Translations under genes and position numbers: made by a program
The notes under the pieces: generated by a model
Told to the model about the DNA's origin: nothing
Seen by the model: only the letters and a program-made list of their open reading frames with translations
Database searches by the model: none
Source: Gnetum montanum
Taxonomy: Eukaryota; Streptophyta; Gnetopsida; Gnetales; Gnetaceae
Assembly (NCBI GenBank): GCA_015680685.1
Contig: MNCI01011957.1
Coordinates: 127,718-167,426 of the forward strand
Reading direction: 5' to 3'
Length of the DNA: 39,709 nt
Shown here: positions 30,450 to 39,709 of the stretch, piece by piece
How positions within the stretch are numbered: position 1 is the first letter of the stretch
Layout of the letters: every line of letters starts with the position of its first letter

Positions 30450-31980
30450 GCTCCAACAAAGAGGAGTTCATTTGGAAACTAGTTAAAGAGTGGGCTCTCC
30501 ACCTTCGTGTTGTCCCATCGTAGCCAAGACAAATGATCGGCAACCACATTTTTAGTTTCCTTTTTGTCTACCATAGTAAGATCGAATTCTTAAAGGATCA
30601 CGAGCCATCGTATGACATGGGGGCTTACCATTGGTTTGTTCATAAGGAATCGGATGACACTATGGTCTGTATGCATAAACACCTTGTATCTAAGTAGATA
30701 GTGTTGGAAATTTTCCAAGGCAAACACCACTACCATTAATTCCTTTTCAGTGGTGGTGTAGCTTAGCTAAGCACCCACAATACTTTAGCTTGCATAGTGG
30801 ATGTAGTATGGACACTTTTGATCATCCAATTACATGAGCATGGCCCCCAATGCATAATTAGATGCATTCGTCATGATGTGGAACAGTATAGACTAATTAG
30901 GGGCTCGTAGAATTGGAGTCTCTATGAGTTTTTGCTTTAGCATCTAGAATGTAGATTCACATTCCCTAGTCCATACAAATGGAGCGTCTTTCTTTGTCAG
31001 CTTCACCAATGGCTTGGCGATCTTCGAGAAATTCTTGATGAAGCACTAGTCATAGCCAATATGTCCAAGGAATGATCGAACATCCCTTATAGTTCCCAGC
31101 TAACTAGTAATTCCTCAGATAAACCTGATTTTCTCAGGATCCACTCTGATCCCGTTCTATGAAATTCGATTCCCCAAAACAATGCCCTCTTGGACCATTA
31201 GGTGGCTCTTTTACCAGTTGAGCCATAAGTTAGTTTCAACACATCGCTTCAAAACCTACTCAAGGTGGTCCAAGGCTTGCTCGAATGTTGCTCCATAGGT
31301 GGAGAAGTCATCCATAAAACATTTTACACCATTGTTGATTTTCTATAGGAAGTTGTTGAGGACAAGGCATTGGAAGGTTGCAGGCACATTACATAGGCCA
31401 AAGGGCATCTTCTTGTATGAAAAAGTCCCCCAAGGACTCGTAAATGTTATCTTGGCATGGTCCTTTGGTGCAATCTGGATTTGGTTATAGCCACTGTAAC
31501 CATCCAGGAAGCTATAGTAACAATGCCTTGAAATGGTATCCAACAGCTAGTCCACAAATAGAAGTGAAAAATGATCCTTAAAGTTTTCTATATTTAGTAA
31601 TCTAAAATCCATACAGACTCTCCATTTGCCATCCTTTTTTGGCACAATAATGAGTGGGCTGAGCCACTCACTATTCGTAATGGGGTAGATGAATCTCGCC
31701 TTCAGCAATTGCTCAATTTCATCTTTCATAATTTGTTTAAGTTTAGGATTCAATCATCTTTGCAGCTATCATTCTGGCTTCATGGAAGGGTCGATATAGA
31801 TTCGATGTTGACATACCCTAGGATCAATCTCTATTAACTTTGGATATGACCATGTGAAGGCAGTCAACCACTTGTTCATCATCCTTAGCAACTTCTTTTT
31901 TTGCTCTGGAACAAGAGTGACATTGATTATTACCAGCTTACTATTATGCAAGAATGCATATTCCAAATTGACTGGTAATG
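30450..31980 (-). pseudogene. Reverse transcriptase and RNase H of E2
   Basis: Minus strand: SEWLSPLIIVPKKDGKW and CMDFRLLNIENFKDH (31700-31580), FLDGYSGYNQIQIAP (about 31480), MPFGLCNVPATFQ (about 31400) and FMDDFSTYG (31300-31320, catalytic Asp pair intact), then RNase H with NYALGAMLM (about 30850) and HTDHSVIRFLMNKP (about 30650). The FMDDFS type is typical of the Athila/Tat lineage. From 31966 to 29786 the frame never shifts; the gene is broken by stops only. One frameshift separates it from the protease. Confidence 0.85.
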
Positions 31981-32277
31981 GTTTTAGTTCTAGGGGCTCT
32001 TGTTTAAAGCTTTTAGGGATCTACAGCTTTCCCCAATTAGTAGTATCATTAGTACTGGAAAGTTGTTGATGGACATGTTCCAGTTTGTCTATGCTCCCCA
32101 TATAGGTACATACAAGGCTCTCAGAGGATTCCATGCATAGGGTGCTGCTATTAGAGTCAACGGTTAGCCACTGGATGCCTTCTTGGTTAGTGGCTCTGTG
32201 TACAGGTATTGTTAAATTTGTGATTCAGCGATACATTGACTACATGCTTGAATGGATGTTCGCTCAATGAACTAGAG

Positions 32278-32742
32278 TTATTGTACACAGTTGCACCCGG
32301 AATTGCTATACGCAATGCATGGGACATGCTTCTTTTCAATCTTCCAAAAACGATTTTCCTTGGAAATTTCAAGGGAGAGATCTTGGAGTCCTAAACGTGC
32401 ATCCACCGTGTTGAGCCATGCTCTTCCCATTATAATTAGAAAGTTCCCTTTGCAACTATTGACACGGATCACCGAGAAATCAGCAAGGTAGGACCACCCA
32501 CAAATGGTGGTCATAATATCCTCTACCAATCCTTAGGGAACAGTAATGAATTGGTTTGCCAACTCAAGCCGAATGTTGCTTTTCTTCAACTGAGGCAGGT
32601 TCCAAGTCTTATACATATTATGTGAAATTAGGTTGACACCTAACCATAAATCCAAAAGATCTTTGCATGGATTTTTGCTTGCCAAATGAAGGTATATGAG
32701 GGGGCTTCTTGGATTAGCCAATTTCTGAGGAAGGTAACCCAC
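32278..32742 (-). pseudogene. Aspartic protease of E2
   Basis: Minus strand MGYLPQKLANPRSPLIYLHL, then LLDLWLGVNLIS, where the Asp-Ser-Gly catalytic motif is altered to Asp-Leu-Trp. WNLPQLKKSNIRLELANQ, CGWSYLADFSVI and IIMGRAWLNTVDARLGLQ follow. Closely parallels the E1 protease at 19330-18957. Confidence 0.75.
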
Positions 32743-32759
32743 CTTGATCTAGTCCATCA

Positions 32760-35279
32760 CAACATATGTTAACATAACAGTTTGCACTTCGGAAGGAATT
32801 TGGTTCAAAGGTCATACAAAGGATTGAATGTTAGAGGTAGTTGGAGATACAAGGGCACTGGCCATAGGTGAGTGTGAGGGTGTGTTAAGGTTATTGAGTC
32901 GAAAAAGGAACATTTCTATGGTTTTGACTCTGACTCGGTCAACTGAGAAGGCAATTGTAAATTGACAACGCTTGTGGCATTATGCTGCTATGGTTGTGAA
33001 GGTATTTCTCCTTTCATGGGTGGAGTAGGAGGTAGTTGAGTTGAGGGCTGATGGATAGGTATGGTAGAAGGAGGTGGTGTAGGATAGTGTAGATGTGGGT
33101 TTTACCCCTTAGGTGACGGAGATTGGGCCCAAAAGTATTCTGGGGGGTAGTAATGATTTTGGAATGTTTTGTGACTAGAAGAGTCCTACAGGAAGATTGG
33201 CTACTAAATGTAGTATCCATAAGGATTTGGCTATTGGTAAGGGTACTTCTACCTTGGGGGTGGCATCCCCCACAACTGTGGGTGCTGCGATTTCTAGTAG
33301 TGCTCATACGATTGTAGCAGAGCTCCACTTGGATAATATTCTTGTTACTGGTGGAATTGCCTAGAATTGTCTTGGGGATAAGGCAATTTCCAAGGTGTTT
33401 ACCTTTTTGCTAAGCATGGATTTAGAGTGTACATCCCAAACTCTTACAAATATGACACCATGGGGAAACATCCCTTAGGATGTTTATATTGGCATATGTC
33501 ACATCCATCATCCTCCTTGGTACCTGAGTTTTCAACTTGTTCTACCGTAACAACCTTGCCCTTTGTGGTAGGCACGTTCAACCTCTTTTCTCCTTCATTG
33601 ATCCCAATCATTACTCTATTCTTTGGATTGTTCTGCGATTTTTAGAACACTTTCAGATTTTTCATCCAAAGAATCTCACATCTTGTCCACCTTGGCCGAA
33701 ATTTCAGAAGTGAATTTTTGTATGGTTAAAGTCTTTCTGTTCACTGCTGCATCTAGTGGGGGTTCCTCCTCATCTTCACAGAATCAGACTTCCCTCTTTC
33801 AGATGGAGGGTTTCTGATTATGTTCCTTTGTACTTTCTCAATTTTGTAGTTCTCCCTCTTCCTTGGCTACCTGCTCAATTACTCGCTAAAGCTGATGAGC
33901 CCTTAATCTGGATAGTCTTCCTTGAATGTAAAAACCAAGAGTCTTTCTTATTTCAAAATGGAGCCTATCTATGACATGGTGGAGCTATTCTCGCTGAGAG
34001 TAGCCATGACTAGGGCATCAGTGCAACAATAAGGAATATCTGCTCATGGCTACATCCAAGGGTTCGTGGCTACCTTGTTTTTAGCTCTAAATTTGTCGTC
34101 TCAAATTAGAGAATCTGGAGTAAGTTTGGTACTTGTCATTGAAGAGCTCCAGCATTGTACTCCATTGCCTAATTGATTTTGGCTCCAAAGACTAGTACTA
34201 GTTTTTTGCTTCCTTGATGAGTGTTCTGGGGAATAGCTTGAGTTTCTACCATTTATTTTCAATATTCTAAAGGGTGCAAGTGTCATGAAATGCTTGCAGG
34301 TGAGTCTATAGATCAAAATTATATTCCCCTTGAAATCTAGTGATGTTGTTCTTATCAAGGTGCTTGATTCAGCTATCTCATAAGTGCTTGGTAGGTATGC
34401 GAACTACCTTTGCTATGTTAAGCATGCTTTGAGTGGCAAGTAGTGGTTCATCAAATTCATGATCTTGATGATGGCCATGCACCTATGATGGTCTCTGCTA
34501 CCTCTTCTTTCATGAAGGTGAGCCTCCTGTGAACGTCCACACCCTTGGTCATGACGTTCCCATCGGCGTCCTTGATCATGTCGATCTCAGCGATCACCAT
34601 TGTCACGATCCCTCCTATAATAGTTATGGTTGGATTTAGAACTTGATGAAGCTAAGGTGGAAAGAGGGGAATGAGAAGAGTGGGGAGGACTACCACCCCC
34701 ACTATGTCGATCACCTCCTTTTCCATGATGATGGCCTTGATCTTCATGTCCATCTTCACCTTCGTCATAATCTCCTCTAGGAGATCCCTCAGTATCCTAG
34801 AATTTCTAGTTGCTTGTACCTTTACTCTGTATGACGGATCAGATGTTCTAATTTGGGGGCAGTGATGTAGAAGAATGGGGATCATGAGGAACAAGTTCCT
34901 CATCATTGTGTTGGGCCTATAGGGATAAAGGGTTATTGGACCATTTTCCCTTTGCTTGTTCATGGTGTTTGGCTTGCTGCAGGTCTCGTTTATGCTATGC
35001 CTCATTTGGATGATAGTCCGAATAATCATGATCTTACATACTGTACTCCTTAACTCGGTCCTGAATGCCCAATCTGGTCATAGTTTGGAGTAGCATTTTA
35101 GAAACCGATTGATCAAGGGGCAATATAATGTTGCCCTCCATGTCTTGCCATTGCATGTGCTCATTGTGATGTAAGATGAAGGTGAAGTTGGGTATATACC
35201 CATCCGAATGCGTATACATCACCCGACATTCCTAGGGCACTTATGGGTTGTATTCATCTTGCCTGTGAGAAGAAGATAT
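32760..35279 (-). pseudogene. gag of E2
   Basis: Matches E1 Gag throughout. The start codon ATG of E1 is ATA here (35277-35279, followed by TCTTCTTCTCAC). YTHSDGYIPNFTFILHHNEH (35222-35160), an Arg/Asp/His-rich linker (34720-34440), a Gag core (HLQAFHDTC, NIENKW, LKLFPRTLIKEAKN; 34330-34200) and a zinc knuckle with all ligands kept, CDICQYKHPKGC (33465-33505), follow. A Pro/Gln-rich linker then leads to the protease. Many Trp and Gln codons are stops. The CX2CX3HX3C knuckle is shorter than the usual CX2CX4HX4C. Confidence 0.75.
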
Positions 35280-35422
35280 ACTAGTGTTAGATAATAAATA
35301 ATGTGGTGTGCCTTACTCGTACCTAAATCTCCTAGCATGAGTAGATTTAGATGTAATGGGTCTATTCCAACAAAGTGAGTGATGATCTTACTAAGGCTAG
35401 ATAGTACATAGAAGACTAATAG

Positions 35423-35440
35423 TCCCTAGCAACAACACCA
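35423..35440 (-). other. Primer-binding site of E2 (tRNA-Asp type, decayed)
   Basis: Minus strand TGGTGTTGTTGCTAGGGA, one base after LTR F. It differs from TGGCGCCGTTGCCGGGGA at five places, all C-to-T or G-to-A. Confidence 0.75.
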
Positions 35441-35441
35441 A

Positions 35442-36321
35442 TGATGAGCGGTGAGGTACACCTATGCCCAACCATACGAATCATGAGCATTCATGTGTGA
35501 TCTAGTCGAATTTCGAAGACTGCGAGTACTTATACATAGTATTTTGCCCATCAAAATCCTAGTTAGAATGGTCATTGTCCTCTCAACATCACTTGTGATA
35601 TTCTAGAATGATGATTAAGTGAGACTGAGGCATATGATTTTTATATGTTTTCTTTTATCTATAATATTTAATTCTTCTAATATAGGGAGTTAAAGGCTAG
35701 ATAATCTAAGATTTCACTACGCTATCACTCAACTATCCCTAGCATAAGCAGATGGTCCCACCCTCTGTGCACATCCCAAGCATGTCCTAATCACTACTGG
35801 GTTGTCAAACGTTAAGCATCATTAGGTTGCCAAGTATCAGACATATGTTCGAGGTGGTCATGCTTATGTGTTCTGATGGACTACTAATATGTACTGTAAC
35901 TGTAAAGCAATAACCAAAGCATGAAAATTATTAAAGTATTAAATATTAATGCTTAAGTAATCTAGTTCAAATGCTATAAGGAATGTTCAAAAAGCTCGTC
36001 TTTATTGTTGTTCATGCCAGTGGGCTCAGGTACATTAGCACTCGAATAAAGAGCTGTACACTTTTCAAACTATGTTTGTAGGCACTTGAAAAATAATCTA
36101 ACTTCTGTGAAAATAAACTGCAAGAGCTTCATTAAAACTTGAACAAAAGGTGCCATAAATGTTCTAGGTGCATGCATATTTATAGCAAAAAATAGACTAT
36201 GCTTTGACAAGGCCATGTTAATCCTTGGAAAGATGCATCGACAGGGTCACGTCGACACTTTTGCGTTAATGAGGCTTCATCGACATGACCCAGTCGATGC
36301 AGTGGATAGGATGCTTTATCA
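35442..36321 (-). repeat. LTR F (5' LTR of E2)
   Basis: 880 bp, TGATGAGCGG...CTTTATCA. Minus strand: GCTATAAATATG (TATA, near 36180) and CAATAAAGACGAG (polyadenylation signal, near 36003). U3 has an imperfect 23-bp inverted repeat, 36235-36257 and 36278-36300 (GCATCGAC.../...GTCGATGC). Confidence 0.9.
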
Positions 36322-36520
36322 CCATCTCTCTCTGAATGCTTTGAAGAATTTAGATATAAATCTAGCATCTTTGTCAGGAAACTACATAATCACTATAATG
36401 TATAATTAGATTATCTTCTTTGCATTCATTGTGACTCTGTTAGTAAGAAAATGCCAAGGCTTCATAAAAAAATCTACAATTACATAAACAATATTATGTC
36501 CTCTTTAAGTACAAGGTAAC
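36322..36520 (-). pseudogene. Old Ty3/gypsy integrase, catalytic core part
   Basis: Minus strand GHNIVYVIVDFFMKPWHF, then FPDKDARFISKFFKAFRERW: the first two catalytic Asp regions of a gypsy integrase. E2 (left) separates it from its C-terminal half at 15455-15754, and E3 (right) cuts off its N-terminal side. Two stops. It differs from E2's own integrase, so it is an older host element, likely a chromovirus. Confidence 0.75.
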
Positions 36521-37397
36521 TGATGAGTGGCGAGGTACCCCTACACTCAACCATACGAAACGAGCGTAGCACACGCGATCTAGTTGAACTCCACAGACTA
36601 AATGCCTAAACACCCCATGGAACACTTGGGGTTAATCATTTGTTGTCTTCCCAGAGTTACTTGTTATTGTCATGGTGTATTGTTAAGTAAGTTCGAGGTA
36701 TATGATTTTTATGGTCCTTTTTGGTTTTTCTCCTATGCTATGAGGTGAAGGGTTGAGAGAACTAACTAACTCTAACTAAGGACCTAAGTCTAAATTAACT
36801 AGCGTTAGCATCCGTTCCCACTTACCGTACACACCTTGAACTATGCAACTGTGGCTACCAAACGCTAATCGTTGTTGGGATTACCACACATAACACACGT
36901 GCTCGAAGTGGTCGTACTGAGGCACTTAACTAGCCTAAACGTGATGAGCAACCGATTCCTTGACTAGTCATACACACCCGTAGATGCTCGTAATCAAGTC
37001 GTATTCATCCCGCATTCTAGGAGTTGAGGGTGAGAGAGACTAATCGCGATGAGCAGCCGATTCCTTGATTAGCCGTACACATTTGTCAATGCTCGTAATC
37101 AAGTCATACTCATGCCGCACTAATGCAGGTAATAAATGACATGTAATAAATCCTATTCCATACATTGTAAGGTTTATCCATAAAGCTCATCTTTATTGCC
37201 ATACACAACTTGCGTTTAGGTACAAAGTTGCTTGAAGAAAGATCCTTTCACTTGGGGACTCCTACTGCGGGCACATGGAAAATATTCTATCTCTAGAGTG
37301 ATCAAACTGCTAGAGTTTTCCTACTTTAGGCCTAGGATGGAAAATAAGGGGAGTGCCACCTCTTATTTATAGATTTGACCGTGATACTGCGATATCA
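36521..37397 (-). repeat. LTR C (3' LTR of E3)
   Basis: 877 bp, TGATGAGTGGCGAGG...GATATCA. Carries a 105-bp tandem duplication (36943-37047 and 37048 to about 37125) absent from LTRs A and B, and few GATATC motifs. The polypurine tract (minus strand CATGGGGGTA) follows at 37398-37407. Confidence 0.85.
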
Positions 37398-37766
37398 TAC
37401 CCCCATGACTAAATGAAAACTCGTCCTTGAGTTCCTTACAATAATATCAGGAAGGTATGGAATTATTGAGGGAAATGGAACTAATGGGATGACATTTGAA
37501 CGAATCATTATTACAAGACTTGACAAAACTGGTGTTCATGACAACAAGGATGAACACCTTATTACAATGACATCAAGCCTTTGTTGGCAACTGAGAGAGA
37601 GAGATAGAAAGAAGTGTTGCTACTGCCAACACCAAGATTGCGCATTTTGTTGTCCATCCGTAAGCGCGCTATCCATCTTGCTCCTTGCATAGCTACTTCT
37701 AGCACTACTCCATTCCAAGTGTTTGCTCCAGCTCCAGATCCAATCCATTGTTTGTATGATCGGCAT

Positions 37767-37826
37767 CTGCACACACAACACAATCTTATATTAGCAAGGG
37801 TAAATGAATCATCATGTAATTAATAC
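37767..37826 (-). other. Conserved 60-nt intron-like segment (E3 copy)
   Basis: Minus strand AAG|GTATTAATTA ... TTGCTAATATAAG ... TTGTGTGTGCAG|ATG, very close to the E1 copy. Confidence 0.65.
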
Positions 37827-38654
37827 CTTGCTTCGGTGTAGGTTCATTGGCTGGGTTGTGGTATGGCTAATATGGATCTGGGAATATATTAATGATCGCT
37901 ACCAAAGGTGTAGGGGTTAGGAAGAAAATAAAAAATTTCGGGGCTAGGAGAAAATCGAAAAAGCGGGCCCTGTACCCCCATGACTAATCACAAACCTCTG
38001 GTAGCATTAGAATGGAGAAAGGAAAAGAGTAAGAAAGATAGATAAGAAAGGATAACTGAGACATCGATTAAGTGGATGTTAAGATGGAAATGAACAAAAT
38101 AAAATGAATTGCAAAATGTTAAGGGAAAGAGTTGAACTAATGCTCCAAATAGGAGTGTTAGTGGGTCCTCCCCAAAGTAGGCTTATGCCCTTAATGCCCT
38201 AACAAACCCACATTCAAAGAGTCTATAGGCCCTGGGAATGTCATTTGGAACAAGAGTTAAAGTCTTAACCGCAAGAATTTACCGAAAAGAAAACAATGCA
38301 TCAACCAAAATATATACACTAATGATACAACCGGCAATGAGGTGAATAATGGAGAGAAGCGAATGGAATGGAATCTCAAGAACAAGGTGGTGTATAGCCC
38401 CTTGTGTGTTTTATGATTAATGTGACTTGGCAAGTCTCATTTCAACTCTGGCCTCAAACCAACCACATCCAGTGACTTCGCATCAATGCATTCGGCTAAA
38501 CCATCCACTTGGATAACGAGGATGCATCTCCAAAAAACCACCACCATTCCAACGAAACAAAGGAGAGAATGGGAAGCGAGAAGGGCCTTAGTTAGAGGAA
38601 ACACTTTTGGTTCCATAACCAGTGCTTGTAGCCCAAATTTTATTTCGTCTAAGG

Positions 38655-38730
38655 GGTGTGCTTTGAATTCTCACTTAGTTTAGTTTTTTTTATTTTGTGT
38701 TTTGTGTTTTTATGCATGAGAACCACACCA
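38655..38730 (-). other. Conserved hairpin (E3 copy)
   Basis: TTCTCA (38668-38673) with TGAGAA (38717-38722), and an outer GGTGTG/CACACC pair, as in E1. Confidence 0.55.
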
Positions 38731-39154
38731 TGCAAAGACTTCTTATTTTTATTGTCTCAGCTTCCAATAGTTGGGTAACATCGGAATGGTAAGAAAACTC
38801 AAGAAGAAAACATCCAAGCACCCAAGAGAATGATCAACACAAAAGCATCAAGTTCCCTTAAAGTCACACCCTTTTCAATCCTTGAGTCCTTCCTTAGTTT
38901 GAGAAATACCTAGTCACCAATTAGTTAAAGTTCTTATTAGAAAGGGACTATACATTTACAAGCCGATAGAGACCATAAAACTCGACAGATGGGTGGATGG
39001 AGTGAACTCATTGCCTGCCATATCAAAAGAAACATACGTTAGTATCAACATTGTAACTTACAGGTAAAAATCAAACATTAGCAATCAATATGAAAACAGT
39101 TCATACCATCACTTTGAACACTTATTGGGTGACAAACTTACAGGGTGGATCACA

Positions 39155-39310
39155 CATACACACACACAAAATGGAAAAGGTATAACGATGTTGTAAAACA
39201 AAAACAAGAAAAGTTAAAGAAAGTTGTAAAACAAAAACTAGAAAAGTTAAAGATATTTGTAAAACAAAAATGTGTAAGACAAAAATGTTGTAAAACAAAA
39301 ACGTAAAAGA
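39155..39310. repeat. (CA)n and A-rich 17-bp minisatellite (E3)
   Basis: A short (AC)n run at about 39155-39169 followed by GTAAAACAAAAA-type units to 39310; a shorter array than in E1. Confidence 0.75.
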
Positions 39311-39709
39311 ACTGAGGGCCCCATATGATCAGCATAGGTGGCCATCTCCCCCATGACTGAGTTGTAAGGGAGAGATCCGAAATAATGAGCGTTTGTTTGA
39401 ATTTCGTAGAAGTGCTCAACTTCTCCCAACTGATGTTCTTATGTTGAGGGGTGGTAGTTGGCGACGATCATATTTCAATGTGTCTATGCCTTCGTTGTTG
39501 GCATGGGTTTTCTCAGTTCGTTCCATGCATATTTGGTTGCTCCTTTGAGTAGTTGTCAACCACGGGGTGTCTACTATTGGTGTAGTTGCTACATATAGGC
39601 ATCTTTATTTCAATGTTTCAAGAGCACACCTGCTGCATGGAGGAGATGAGCATCGCTCCATGTCATCACTCGATGAATCACTGTATGTGATGCATGGAAC
39701 TTTCCTCTT

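Larger units (their letters stand above)
15755..36321 (-). mobile_element. E2: full-length Athila/Tat-like Ty3/gypsy element with a third ORF
   Basis: LTR F (35442-36321) is the 5' LTR; the 3' LTR is split into 15755-15777 and 22923-23707 by E1. Flanking host bases CCATT (15750-15754) and CCATC (36322-36326) form a 5-bp target-site duplication with one change. Without E1 the element is about 13.4 kb. Minus-strand order is LTR, tRNA-Asp primer site, gag, protease, RT, RNase H, integrase, third ORF, polypurine tract, LTR. RT FMDDFS and the pol order place it in the Athila/Tat lineage. All ORFs carry stops. Confidence 0.85.
36521..39709 (-). mobile_element. E3: gag-protease Ty3/gypsy element, 3' part
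   Basis: LTR C (36521-37397) is its 3' LTR. The internal part, 37398-39709, aligns with E1 (16539 to about 19000), including the join of protease-side sequence to post-integrase sequence. The window ends inside the protease (minus strand KRKVPCITYS at 39709-39680). The five bases GTAAC before the LTR should be its target-site duplication. It continues beyond the window. Confidence 0.85.

Overview
The window looks like nuclear DNA of a seed plant with a large, transposon-filled genome. A gymnosperm is the best guess. The reasons are one isolated plant signalling gene with small phase-1 introns, kilobases of decayed Ty3/gypsy and LINE elements, tRNA-derived SINEs, and coding remnants broken mainly by transition-type stop codons, the usual footprint of cytosine methylation. 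The species cannot be named from the sequence.

Layout. (1) 1-2350: the 3' end and 3' LTR of a plus-strand Ty3/gypsy element (E4). (2) 2351-4580: AT-rich intergenic DNA with a cluster of SINE copies. (3) About 4580-9125: a CpG-rich, apparently low-copy island. It holds the one convincing host gene, a three-exon TPD1-like (TAPETUM DETERMINANT 1 family) secreted cysteine-rich protein at 7180-8284, with TATA boxes, a GA repeat and two telobox motifs upstream. (4) 9126-14250: two back-to-back decayed L1-type LINEs, one carrying a SINE with a perfect 15-bp target-site duplication. (5) 14250-15454: an LTR plus the start of gag (E5 fragment). (6) 15455-39709: a nested retrotransposon stack. An old Ty3/gypsy integrase gene (15455-15754 plus 36322-36520) was split by element E2 (15755-36321). 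E2's left LTR was in turn split after 23 bp by element E1 (15778-22922). Element E3 (36521 to past the window end) sits beside E2.

E1, E2, E3, and probably E4 and E5, form one group on shared evidence: TGATG...CATCA LTR ends, a primer-binding site matching tRNA-Asp where visible, a short GGGGGTA polypurine tract and a gag starting ATGTCTTCTTC. E2 is the full-length type. It has gag, protease, an Athila/Tat-like RT (FMDD), RNase H and integrase, followed, where Athila elements carry an env-like gene, by a long third ORF encoding a putative plant-transposon-protein-like segment, a long coiled coil and a proline-rich tail. E1 and E3 share the same deletion of RT, RNase H and integrase, so they look like a non-autonomous gag-protease family that E2-type elements could have supplied in trans. 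All four elements with this region visible carry a 60-64-nt GT...AG intron-like segment at the start of the third-ORF region, which is the most unusual shared feature. Other conserved but unexplained parts are an RNA hairpin (tripled in E2), internal copies of the polypurine tract, and GATATC palindrome arrays in the LTRs.
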